DNA of 64,000 nucleotides, from positions 1-64,000 of the forward strand of contig NZ_JMKS01000006.1 of the NCBI RefSeq assembly GCF_000685865.1, in the 5' to 3' direction. Origin of the DNA: Exiguobacterium antarcticum DSM 14480. Its GTDB lineage: Bacteria > Bacillota > Bacilli > Exiguobacteriales > Exiguobacteriaceae. Below, piece by piece: positions 52,026 to 63,640 of this stretch. Both the position numbers and the translations under genes were made by a program. Position 1 is the stretch's first letter. Every line of letters begins with the position of its first letter. The notes beneath the pieces are model-generated. The model was not told where the DNA came from, made no database searches, and worked only from the letters and a program-made list of their open reading frames with translations.

Positions 52026-54029
52026 ATGGAACATAATCAGCATCATGATAATGAAAATACTACGTATTCCTCTCATCATGAACATGCAGGGCATGAAGGG
52101 ATGATTGAAGATTTTAAAAAACGATTTTTTGTATCGTTAGGTTTAACGATTCCAATTTTGCTATTGTCAAAAATGATTCAAGAATGGTCCGGTCTAAGCA
52201 TTAATTTTCTATACGATGACTTTGTGTTACTTACATTGTCTACGATAGTCTATTTTTATGGAGGGTGGCCTTTTTTAAAAGGTAGTTTGGATGAGCTTCG
52301 CAACAAAAATCCTGGCATGATGATGTTGATTGCTTTGGCAATCAGTGTTGCCTATTTTTACAGTGTTGCAATCGTACTCGGATTTGGAGAAGGACATGAT
52401 TTCTTTTGGGAACTGGCGACACTTATCGATATTATGTTACTAGGACATTGGATTGAAATGAAGTCAATCATGGGTGCTTCCAATGCCTTACAAGAACTTG
52501 TGAAGCTACTCCCCAGTATCGCGCATCGTATCAATAAAGATGAGGTAGAAGATATTCCTGTATCCGAACTAAATACGGGAGATACGATTCTCATCAAGCC
52601 AGGCGAACAAGTCCCCGTAGATGGAAAGATAATAAAGGGGACGACGACGATCGATGAATCGATGTTGACAGGCGAATCGTTACCGATCGAAAAGCAAAAA
52701 GGTGACATGGTGATTGCTGGTTCTATCAACCAAGAAGGAAGTGTGACAGTCGAAACCAATGATACTGGTGAAGGTACTTACCTTTCAAAGGTGATTGATT
52801 TAGTCAGTGAAGCACAGGAATCAAAATCAAAAACACAAAATTTAGCAAATCGTGCAGCAAAAATGCTCTTCTACGTTGCAGTTGGTGCAGGCATTCTGAC
52901 GTTCATTATCTGGTTAGCACTAGGGTACTCAGTCAGTACCGCAATTGAGCGGATGGTGACGGTCATGGTTATCTCATGTCCTCATGCATTAGGATTGGCA
53001 GCGCCTCTCGTCGTTTCTGTGTCTACTGCGATATCGGCTAAGCGAGGATTGTTAATTCGAAACCGTACGCAGTTTGAGGAGGCACGTCGTTTGGATGCGA
53101 TTATTTTCGATAAGACCGGAACTTTAACGCAGGGAAACTTCGGGGTCACAGATATCATCCCTGTCCAGGATTCCTCTCAGAATGAATTACTAGGACTTGC
53201 TGCAGCTGTAGAGCAATCATCGCAACACCCTCTCGCACAAGGGATACTTGCAAAGGCAAATGAACTTGATCTCTCTTTTCCAACAGTTGAAAATTTTAGT
53301 TCTATGACAGGAGTAGGATTGAAAGGAGAAGTGAATGGACTGTCGGTTCGTGTTGTGAGTCCTCGATATGTTCGTCAAGAAAAACTAGCAATCGATGAAG
53401 AAACATTTGAGAAGTTGTCCGAGGAAGGGAAGACTGTCATTTTTGTCTTGAAGAATGAACGTTTATCAGGAATGATTGCATTAGCTGACTTGGTTCGAGA
53501 AGAAGCCAAGGATACAGTCACTGAGTTGAAAAATAGAGGCATCCGCTCCATCATGCTCACGGGTGATAATGAAAAAGTGGCACAGTGGGTCGCTAAACAG
53601 CTTGGTATTGATGAAGTCTATGCTGAAGTATTACCTGATGATAAATCGAGACAAGTAAAAACTATCCAGGCCGAAGGAAGAAAAGTAGGTATGGTAGGAG
53701 ATGGCATTAACGATGCACCAGCCCTTGCACAAGCTGATGTAGGTATAGCAATCGGAAGCGGTACTGATGTAGCAGTAGAGACAGCAGATATCGTCCTCGT
53801 CAGAAGTAATCCAAATGATGTACTCTCTATTCTGGATCTCTCGCGAAATACGTATAATAAAATGATTCAAAATTTATGGTGGGCTGCTGGATACAATATT
53901 ATTACGATTCCGCTCGCAGCAGGTGTGTTAGCTTCTTATGGTATCATTCTGTCTCCGGCAATCGGAGCGGTACTGATGAGCTTGAGTACGATTATTGTCG
54001 CTGTGAATGCTAGGATGCTCAAGATATAG
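52026..54029 (+). CDS. copB: CopB-type copper-translocating P-type ATPase
   Basis: 667 residues. N-terminus His-rich (HNQHHDNENTTYSSHHEHAGHEG) without CxxC domains. The membrane metal motif is CPH (C318-P319-H320, VISCPHALGLAAP), typical of the CopB class rather than CopA's CPC. Phosphorylation D362 in DKTGTLTQG, TGES in the actuator, MLTGDNEKVA and VGDGINDAPAL. It likely exports copper (or silver). GGGAGGG before the ATG. Complete for its class. Confidence 0.95.
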   Translation: MEHNQHHDNENTTYSSHHEHAGHEGMIEDFKKRFFVSLGLTIPILLLSKMIQEWSGLSINFLYDDFVLLTLSTIVYFYGGWPFLKGSLDELRNKNPGMMMLIALAISVAYFYSVAIVLGFGEGHDFFWELATLIDIMLLGHWIEMKSIMGASNALQELVKLLPSIAHRINKDEVEDIPVSELNTGDTILIKPGEQVPVDGKIIKGTTTIDESMLTGESLPIEKQKGDMVIAGSINQEGSVTVETNDTGEGTYLSKVIDLVSEAQESKSKTQNLANRAAKMLFYVAVGAGILTFIIWLALGYSVSTAIERMVTVMVISCPHALGLAAPLVVSVSTAISAKRGLLIRNRTQFEEARRLDAIIFDKTGTLTQGNFGVTDIIPVQDSSQNELLGLAAAVEQSSQHPLAQGILAKANELDLSFPTVENFSSMTGVGLKGEVNGLSVRVVSPRYVRQEKLAIDEETFEKLSEEGKTVIFVLKNERLSGMIALADLVREEAKDTVTELKNRGIRSIMLTGDNEKVAQWVAKQLGIDEVYAEVLPDDKSRQVKTIQAEGRKVGMVGDGINDAPALAQADVGIAIGSGTDVAVETADIVLVRSNPNDVLSILDLSRNTYNKMIQNLWWAAGYNIITIPLAAGVLASYGIILSPAIGAVLMSLSTIIVAVNARMLKI

Positions 54030-54171
54030 TTTGCAATTTGATTAAAAAAGAAGCAAAAAGTGAAATGCGCCTTTCAAGTGTCTACTGTTTGGATGGAAGA
54101 AATCGTATTGTAAGATACGGTGAACTACTGTCTGTTAACTCAACTAAGTGTTATTCTGAATAATTAAAATT

Positions 54172-54202
54172 AACGGTCTCTCATTCAAGGGACCGTTTTT
54201 TT
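54172..54202. terminator. Terminator
   Basis: ACGGTC and GACCGT arms plus T-run, at the right edge of the copper island. Confidence 0.65.
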
Positions 54203-54204
54203 GC

Positions 54205-54531
54205 GTAATCATGTAATTATTCCGCCCACCATAAGGCATCTTCCAGTTTTTCGCGATGGCGTGCAATTCTTTTTCTGTCGAGACGGTTGGATGAGAACCT
54301 TTTAAGGCCTTGCTCGATGTATTCTTGAAGAAGAACGTGACGAAGCTGATCACGCTGACCGCTGTCAGGGAATAAGCCGGTGCGAGCGGTTTTTGTGTCG
54401 CTGAGTTTCCCGAAGAAGGAAGCGAACGGAATCATGATGACCATCACACCGGCGAACAAGATCGTACTGATTGATCTGACGACGTTTGACGACGAATTGT
54501 CGGTCAAGTCAGCGACACAGGCGGGAATGAA
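54205..54531 (-). pseudogene. Decayed permease fragment
   Basis: On the minus strand one frame shows VRSISTILFAGVMVIMIPFA with FFGKLSD, and the next frame continues as QKPLAPAYSLTAVSVISFVT then FFFKN. Both look like membrane segments of one transporter (MFS- or GPH-like), joined by a frameshift near 54395. No start or remaining segments are found. GC is like the host, not the island, so this marks the right junction. Confidence 0.5.
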
Positions 54532-54540
54532 TCACTAAAA

Positions 54541-54575
54541 CAAGCGGTGTCCCGGGGAAGAAGGGACACCGCTTG
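54541..54575. terminator. Bidirectional terminator
   Basis: CAAGCGGTGTCCC and GGGACACCGCTTG, perfect 13-bp arms. Confidence 0.75.
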
Positions 54576-54584
54576 TTGCTGTAA

Positions 54585-55027
54585 TCAATTGGCATAAAGC
54601 AATTTTTGGGTTTTGCTGTCATAGACCTGATAATCGATCTCGAATGCTTGATTTCGTGTCGTCGTCACCCGACAGTAGTACGGGTGTGTTTTACCGACGA
54701 TTTTAAAATCAGTGCATTACGGAAGGAAAACGTTTTGTTTGTTTCCGATAAGGTGATTTCGATTGCCGTGCCCTTGGACTCAACGGATTTTAGAATACAC
54801 GTACCTTCTGACACCCGGTAATCGCGGAAAACCATCTCAGTGGTGAAACTGGGTACCGTCATCCATAGACACAGCAGCCCGAGCAACAGAACAACTGTCC
54901 ATTTGAGCTTTTTGAAGAACGGATACTGCTTGTTGCCAAATTGAATCACAAGAAAATAACAGGCCGGTAATACAAACAACACACCTAAAACGAAGATGAC
55001 GAAATAGGTAGCAATCTCGTAATTCAT
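54585..55027 (-). pseudogene. Single-pass or two-pass membrane protein with frameshift
   Basis: From the ATG at 55027, two hydrophobic helices (~8-30 and ~43-60) and an outer domain with SEGTCILKSVESKGTAIEI. Around 54700-54720 the reading frame changes: the current frame ends within ~15 codons, while the neighbouring frame continues FKIVGKTHPYYCRVTTTRNQ and ends naturally at 54585. A one-base indel or sequence error explains this. Family not recognised. Confidence 0.65.
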
Positions 55028-55066
55028 TCAGTCACGTCCTTTTTTAGAGGAGTGAGCATCATGCAA

Positions 55067-55522
55067 TCAGTCAGGATCACGGCAAGACCAGTGGATCCAG
55101 GTGTCAGATACCCTTATTTTTTTGAAGCCGATATTCTCCAAAACGCGAATCGAGGCACTGTTCGTTGCCGTTGTTTTTGCTGAGACAGTCGCAACGTCCG
55201 GTCGGGACAATGCCCAATCGACGAGAGCACGAACTGATTCCGTTGCATAGCCCTTGTTTTGATAACAATCCAGCAACCCGTACCCAATCTCAACTGTCCG
55301 ATTGGCGGAAGGGAGTCCTTTAAAGCCGATGTCTCCAATGATGTTACCGTCGGCTTGGTGGATGACGAGCCAACTGCCCCAGTGGAGAAGGGTAGGATTT
55401 TCTGCCAGTCTGGTCAAGTGATGATCAAGTTCAGGACCGTTATCGTAATGTTGTGCTTCAACAAGAGCGGTCAATTCATCGGTGAATGGAATTAGACGTA
55501 ATCGGCTGGTCTTCAGCATCAT
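55067..55522 (-). CDS. GNAT-family N-acetyltransferase (RimJ/RimL type)
   Basis: 151 residues starting at MMLKTSRLRLIPFTDEL after AAAGGAGA. Acetyl-CoA loop IGYGLLDCYQNKGYATESV, then TNSASIRVLENIGF. Target unknown. Confidence 0.87.
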   Translation of the reverse strand: MMLKTSRLRLIPFTDELTALVEAQHYDNGPELDHHLTRLAENPTLLHWGSWLVIHQADGNIIGDIGFKGLPSANRTVEIGYGLLDCYQNKGYATESVRALVDWALSRPDVATVSAKTTATNSASIRVLENIGFKKIRVSDTWIHWSCRDPD

Positions 55523-55547
55523 ATTCGTCTCCTTTTTGATCATGTAG

Positions 55548-56258
55548 TTAGAGATACAGCCCGTTCGCCTGAACGACGAATTGCGAGTGCTCATAATGAT
55601 AGGTGATGACGGAGTAGTCGAACGGACGACCGTTCGTTAAATGAAAGACCGTCTCGATCGTCAGTCCGGGATCACCAGCTTCTAGTTTTAAGTGCCCGGC
55701 GATCGATGCCGTTAATTTACCGACGTGCATGTACATGTCGGAGAAGCCGATGTTCAGTCCGAGTGCCGTCTCGAGGTACTCGAAGATCGATTGTTCGATG
55801 ATTTCCCGGTTCAGGTAAGGCACGATTGCCTGACGGTAATACGATTCCTCGAGACAGAGGATATTGCCGTCGATGTAGCGGATCCGTTTGATGTAATAGA
55901 CCATCTCACCGGGTGATGAACCGACGTTTTGGGCAATCTCGTCCGGGCACGGGATCAATTCGAACGTCAGGACGTTCGACGCGATGTCATGATCAACCAG
56001 GTTTTGTTTAAAACCTTGGGTAGAAAACAATTTGATATAACCTTTTCGGTTCGTCTTCCGGACAAAAATCCCGCTGCCGCGAACTTGAAAGATGATTCCT
56101 TTCCGTTCGAGCAGTTCGAGCGATTTTGTCATCGTCGTTTTACTGACTGCAAATTGTCGGATCAATTGTTCGAGAACCGGTAATTTATCTCCTTGTTGTA
56201 ACGTATGTTGTTCGATATAGGCTTCGATTTCCGTTGCCGTCTGTTGGTATTTCAGCAT
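55548..56258 (-). CDS. GntR-family regulator with UTRA domain (beta-glucoside locus)
   Basis: 236 residues. Winged helix (residues ~10-70, LEQLIRQFAVSKTTMTKSLELLERKGIIFQV) and UTRA domain (~85-235). GGGTGAG-like site upstream. Divergent from bglP-bglA; it is the probable repressor sensing a phospho-beta-glucoside. Not closely alike to the GntR/UTRA protein at 10389. Confidence 0.9.
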   Translation of the reverse strand: MLKYQQTATEIEAYIEQHTLQQGDKLPVLEQLIRQFAVSKTTMTKSLELLERKGIIFQVRGSGIFVRKTNRKGYIKLFSTQGFKQNLVDHDIASNVLTFELIPCPDEIAQNVGSSPGEMVYYIKRIRYIDGNILCLEESYYRQAIVPYLNREIIEQSIFEYLETALGLNIGFSDMYMHVGKLTASIAGHLKLEAGDPGLTIETVFHLTNGRPFDYSVITYHYEHSQFVVQANGLYL

Positions 56259-56359
56259 GGCTCACCCTCATTTTCCAGTAATTGTTCTACTTTTTTACTA
56301 TAGCATAAGACGATTTTGAACTAAATAATATGAATAATTAAATTAAATATGGATTGATA

Positions 56360-56377
56360 AATTGTGCATGTACAATT
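56360..56377. promoter_or_regulatory. Candidate operator of the bgl operon
   Basis: AATTGTGCATGTACAATT, an 18-bp palindrome with one mismatching pair, in the 168-base region between the GntR gene and bglP. Confidence 0.55.
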
Positions 56378-56426
56378 ATAATGAGAATGTACTATTCGGA
56401 TTGAAAAAAACAAAGGAGGTTGAGGA

Positions 56427-59812
<3,386 letters not shown>

Positions 59813-59815
59813 TCA

Positions 59816-59850
59816 AACAGACCTCCATCCGAAGCGGGTGGAGGTTGTTT
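59816..59850 (+). terminator. Terminator of the bgl operon
   Basis: ACCTCCATCC and GGGTGGAGGT arms, TTGTTTG. Confidence 0.75.
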
Positions 59851-59979
59851 GTGTCTAAAAAAAGTTTGCCTGAACAACGAAAAGACGTATGATAAAGAAG
59901 GTGGTATCCAGTATTTGTATGGATAACCAGATATCATCCCAAGTACAGGATGTTCAGAACAGTAATGGAGGTAATACCT

Positions 59980-60477
59980 ATGTTTACAGTTGATGAGTAT
60001 TTAGCTTCAATCCAAACGAATCTTGCGCAGCACACAGACGTGCTGGTCAACAATTTGAAGGCAATCGCGGGGGCAACCTTTGCACCGGATGTCGAACTGC
60101 TAGATTTTTCTGCGTTTATCGAACCATCGCGGCATGATCTATCAATCATGTTCTTTTCGATGGACCGAGAAGCCAATGAAGTGTTTGAAGAAGATGGGAC
60201 ACCGGGGTTTGCCGGCAGTAAATCGATGCTTGACGAGGCGGTGTATTATCACGTCACACCGAAGTTATCGGATGACTTTGATGTATTCCATGAAGAAAAT
60301 GAAGAAATCTTGATCGAGCAGGAACGACAACTCTTTGCGGATTGGTTCGGCATGTGTTGGCAACAAGCCGGCGGAGAGCGGGTTCAACTGCCAGCCTATT
60401 TTAATGTCCACGACGAAGGAGAAACGTTTGACTTGAAGCGGCGTATTTGGATGGATGAAGAGGAAAAATGGGATTGA
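59980..60477 (+). CDS. Protein of unknown function
   Basis: 165 residues, soluble and acidic (starts MFTVDEYLASIQTNLAQHTD; ends WMDEEEKWD). No signal or membrane segment. I do not recognise the family. GGAGGTAAT before the ATG at 59980. It overlaps the nucleosidase gene by ten bases, so the two may work together. Confidence 0.75.
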   Translation: MFTVDEYLASIQTNLAQHTDVLVNNLKAIAGATFAPDVELLDFSAFIEPSRHDLSIMFFSMDREANEVFEEDGTPGFAGSKSMLDEAVYYHVTPKLSDDFDVFHEENEEILIEQERQLFADWFGMCWQQAGGERVQLPAYFNVHDEGETFDLKRRIWMDEEEKWD

Positions 60478-61178
60478 GTTCGGAGACGGTTGGTAAGAAT
60501 CGCTTCATGGTGGGTGTCAGCATCGCGACGGTATGGGAATTTGAGGCGACGCTGGATTACTTTCATGTACAAGAAACGGAACGGATCACGTACCCGTATG
60601 GGGAATACTTTTGTCGGACAATCAACGGGACGCCGGTCGTCTTTTACAGTACCGGTGTCCGGAAAGTGAATGGTGTCGGTGGAAACCAGTACATGCTGGC
60701 GCATTTTCCGCTTCAAAAAGTGCTTGTCATCGGGACGTGTGCCGGAATCGACGAACGGTTTGACGTCCTCGACATCATTATTCCGAATCGTGCCGTCCAA
60801 TATGACTGTACGGTGAAGGAAGTCGAGCCGTTACTTAAACCGTCGTTCATCGTTGAAATGGATGTCGCGAAATACGGGAACGATTATCAGACCGGGACGA
60901 TCGGAACGGCGGACCGCGCCGTCGTCATGTGGAAAGATTATCTGGAACTGCAGGAGAACGGCATCACGATTGCCGATACGGAAGCCGGGGCAATTGCCTA
61001 CATCTGTCTTAAAAATGATGTCGAATGCATCATCATTAAAGGGATTTCGGATGTTCCGACGGATGAGACGGATCTTGATCCGCTTCAGTCGAACCAGGAA
61101 CAGATCAACGTCTACATCGAAAACACACCAAAAGTCATGACGCGGATTTTTGACGAGTATCTTCCGTTATTTATTTAA
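60468..61178 (+). CDS. Nucleoside phosphorylase/nucleosidase-like protein
   Basis: 236 residues. The fold motifs are VLVIGTCAGIDERFDVLDIIIPNRA (glycine-rich site and strand) and GITIADTEAGAIAYICLKN with the catalytic D/E region, then IIIKGISDVPTDETD where the final Asp would be the MTA/SAH nucleosidase acid. Close to the MTAN/PNP family, but substrate uncertain. Its start overlaps the preceding gene. Confidence 0.8.
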   Translation: MGLSSETVGKNRFMVGVSIATVWEFEATLDYFHVQETERITYPYGEYFCRTINGTPVVFYSTGVRKVNGVGGNQYMLAHFPLQKVLVIGTCAGIDERFDVLDIIIPNRAVQYDCTVKEVEPLLKPSFIVEMDVAKYGNDYQTGTIGTADRAVVMWKDYLELQENGITIADTEAGAIAYICLKNDVECIIIKGISDVPTDETDLDPLQSNQEQINVYIENTPKVMTRIFDEYLPLFI

Positions 61179-61190
61179 AGGAGTGGCAAT

Positions 61191-61724
61191 ATAAAAAAAC
61201 GACTTCTTTGTTTGATTCCGCTGACCCTCATGCTCGGTGGATGTGGGATCGGACAGCCAAACGAGCCAAACTTTCCTCAGTATACGGGTGAACCGTTGAA
61301 CATTGCCTATATCGGAAAAACACCGGAAGTCCGGGAAGATAACGTCCGTCTAAAGAAGATTTCGTTCGGTGAATTAAAGAATCGCAAGCAGATCGCTTCA
61401 ACGTTCGACGCTGTACTGATCATGCCGAACAAGTTACTGGAAGCGGATCAAGGGGAGTATGCTGACATCTATCTGAAGATGAGAATTCCAACATTTTTCA
61501 TCGGATCGAACAAGGGCCACGTGCCGTTCATCGCGGACTGGATTTCTTATAAGGAAGCAGCAGGTGAAACGACGGATTATGCAGCCGGTTACTTGAACGG
61601 GAAAACGACCTTGTTTTGGACATACGGGTTATACAACGATGTTAAAACGAAGGGACATATTACCGCCATGTATTCGAATGTCTTTCAAACGGTGGAAACG
61701 GTCAAGAACAAACGGCAGCAGTAA
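61191..61724 (+). CDS. Lipoprotein with apparent ATA start codon
   Basis: A signal peptide with lipobox (KKRLLCLIPLTLMLGGC) is encoded from 61194, but the codon in front is ATA, preceded by AAGGAGTGGCAAT at correct spacing. The next in-frame start-like codon is the TTG at 61212, which would remove the lysines and arginine of the signal. The mature part has about 160 residues (GIGQPNEPNFPQYTGEPL) and no recognised domain. It lies 12 bases after the nucleosidase gene. Confidence 0.7.
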   Translation: MKKRLLCLIPLTLMLGGCGIGQPNEPNFPQYTGEPLNIAYIGKTPEVREDNVRLKKISFGELKNRKQIASTFDAVLIMPNKLLEADQGEYADIYLKMRIPTFFIGSNKGHVPFIADWISYKEAAGETTDYAAGYLNGKTTLFWTYGLYNDVKTKGHITAMYSNVFQTVETVKNKRQQ

Positions 61725-61728
61725 CAGG

Positions 61729-61765
61729 AAAACGCCATTCCGGTATAAAATTGGAATGGCGTTTT
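61729..61765. terminator. Bidirectional terminator
   Basis: AAAACGCCATTCC and GGAATGGCGTTTT arms. Confidence 0.85.
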
Positions 61766-62234
61766 ACGTATGAGATTGTGTCATGATGAGAAACGTGGCA
61801 TGAGCAGTCGAAAAAGTCGTTTGCCGTCGAAATCCAAGCTGTTCATACAGGTGAATCGCCCGTTCGTTAAATGTCGCAACGGTCAAACGGAAGGGGAAGG
61901 AAGTCTGGGATTTGACGGTATCGAGGACAAATGAACAAAACGTAAATCCTGTTCCTTGTCCGGTCAGTTCAGGTTGACGGCCAAGCCCGATATCCAAGTG
62001 GTCATCTGGATACAAATGGAGTGAACGACCGGGTGGTACTTGCGCGGACCGGCCGGCACAGAAGAAGCCGGCGAGTTGTTTTTGAGCGATGACGGCCTGG
62101 TAGGAACCGTCAAGCAGTTCAGCATATGCCTCCTCCGACGTTTCCATATTGTAAAAATCGTACGGCGGCGGATAGGTCCACTTCAGAATGGCAGTTGCCT
62201 GATCAACTGTCATTGGGACAGCTTGAAATATCAT
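61764..62234 (-). CDS. GNAT-family N-acetyltransferase
   Basis: 156 residues. Starts MIFQAVPMTVDQATAILKWTYPPPYDFY; contains LGRQPELTGQGTGFTFCSFVL (acetyl-CoA loop, QGTG) and FNERAIHLYEQLGF. GGAGG precedes the ATG at 62234. Related to small-molecule GNATs of Bacillales; substrate unknown. Confidence 0.87.
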   Translation of the reverse strand: MIFQAVPMTVDQATAILKWTYPPPYDFYNMETSEEAYAELLDGSYQAVIAQKQLAGFFCAGRSAQVPPGRSLHLYPDDHLDIGLGRQPELTGQGTGFTFCSFVLDTVKSQTSFPFRLTVATFNERAIHLYEQLGFRRQTTFSTAHATFLIMTQSHT

Positions 62235-62377
62235 AATGCATACCTCCGGATATATTTTTTTCACTGTATCGCATTCCTGTTATTTTTTCTATATAATGGT
62301 AAAAAGAAGGCTCATCACCATAAGGTGTGGTTGACACATAAAATCCATCGGATTTTAAATCGAACATAGAAAAAAAG

Positions 62378-62432
62378 CGAAAACCCCGGTATCGTAATTG
62401 TTGTCTAGACAAACCACGATTGGAGTTTTCGC
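62378..62432 (+). promoter_or_regulatory. Hairpin covering the transposase ribosome site
   Basis: Nested complementary arms: GCGAAAAC (62378-62385) with GTTTTCGC (62425-62432), ATCGT with ACGAT, and a TTGTCTAGACAA palindrome (62401-62412). The stem includes the TGGAG ribosome site just before the TTG start, so read-through transcripts would be poorly translated. Confidence 0.55.
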
Positions 62433-62433
62433 C

Positions 62434-63588
62434 TTGTCCCAACAGTTTATCAAATTAATTCTTCCGCTTCCAGCCCTTTTTCAAATCCAGATGTCGTCCG
62501 ATGAAGAACCGCACGTATTTCCTGTCATTCCTGATACACATGAAATCCCTTGTCCGCTATGCGAAAAAAAGACCATCCTGCATTCGAAAAAGCGTCGTCG
62601 TTTTCGACACGGTCATGCGTGGGGAGTCGGTGCCTTGTGGATCGAACTGGATGTCCCACGTCAAAGATGCCTCTCTTGTGATTTGACGTTCGTATATGAC
62701 TACGGTCTCGGACTCGTCCGTACTTCTACCGAAGTGTTCCGAAAAGGCATCACAGAACGGTGCCATGGCCGGACAATTTCAGATGTTGCGCATGAATATG
62801 AACTTCCTTATACGACTGTGGAACGGTGGTTTTATCAGTACGCTTCAGTGGATACAGTGGGACAGGCGACACACATCCTCGTCGATGAGTTCGCCACGAG
62901 AAAAGGACACCACTATGCGACGATCGTTCTTGATGCCAAGACTGGACGTCTTCTGTCTATCGTCCCGGGCCGGGACGTATCGGCGATTACGGCTGCGCTT
63001 CAAGGTGTACTGGGAGATGTTCGTTCTGTCGTCAGTGATTTTGCACCTGCGATGGCGAAGGCAACTACTCGTGTCTTCCCGAATGCAGCGCATGTGCTGG
63101 ATCGTTTTCATCTCATCCAGTTCTTTACGGATGCTCTTCGCCGCCGGCGTCGTTTTTTGAACGAGGCAAGACGCCATCATCATGTTCGTGTGATTGATCG
63201 TGCTCTCGCTTGTCGTCCGGAAGCATTGGCTCTTGAAGATCGAGAGGTCGCCCATTCTTGTATTCTAGAAGACTCGTTTACCCGGGATCTTTATCAAGGA
63301 CTCCAACATATTCGATATGTGTTGAAAGCAACGTGCGACGGGCAGGCATGCCGAAGACTGAAAGACTGGCTGGAACGTTATCAATTTCATCCATGCGGAC
63401 CTCTTGCGAAAATCGCGAAAGCGATTCGTGGCCGTGAAGAAGCGATGCGTCAAACCATTGTATCGACACTATCGAATGGGAAAATGGAAGGGACGAACAA
63501 TAAGATTAAGCTCATTAAACGTCGTGGTTATGGCTACCGAAACCTCGAACGATTCTTTTTGAGATTGCGCCTTGAGCTTGGTCGTTAA
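62434..63588 (+). CDS. ISL3-family transposase
   Basis: 384 residues. N-terminal zinc-binding cysteines (CPLCEKKT and CLSCDLTF), HTH region, then DDE-type catalytic core: ILVDEFATRKGHHY (first D), VVSDFAPAMAKA (second D), VLDRFHLIQF and a C-terminal TLSNGKMEGTNNKIKLIKRRGYGY (Glu in MEGTNN). TTG start at 62434, 8 bases after TGGAG; the frame is open upstream. Full length for ISL3. Confidence 0.93.
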   Translation: MSQQFIKLILPLPALFQIQMSSDEEPHVFPVIPDTHEIPCPLCEKKTILHSKKRRRFRHGHAWGVGALWIELDVPRQRCLSCDLTFVYDYGLGLVRTSTEVFRKGITERCHGRTISDVAHEYELPYTTVERWFYQYASVDTVGQATHILVDEFATRKGHHYATIVLDAKTGRLLSIVPGRDVSAITAALQGVLGDVRSVVSDFAPAMAKATTRVFPNAAHVLDRFHLIQFFTDALRRRRRFLNEARRHHHVRVIDRALACRPEALALEDREVAHSCILEDSFTRDLYQGLQHIRYVLKATCDGQACRRLKDWLERYQFHPCGPLAKIAKAIRGREEAMRQTIVSTLSNGKMEGTNNKIKLIKRRGYGYRNLERFFLRLRLELGR

Positions 63589-63640
63589 AATAGCAACCAC
63601 GTGTTATGGTGATGAGCCAAAAAGAAACGAGGGAACTGAC

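Larger units (their letters stand above)
62309..63618 (+). mobile_element. Complete ISL3-family insertion sequence
   Basis: 1310 bp. Imperfect terminal inverted repeats of ~25 bp: both ends start GGCTCATCACCATAA and share GTGGTTG further in. Flanked by a perfect 8-bp target duplication AAAAAGAA (62301-62308 and 63619-63626), the usual size for ISL3. Contains one transposase gene. Looks intact and recent. Confidence 0.93.
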
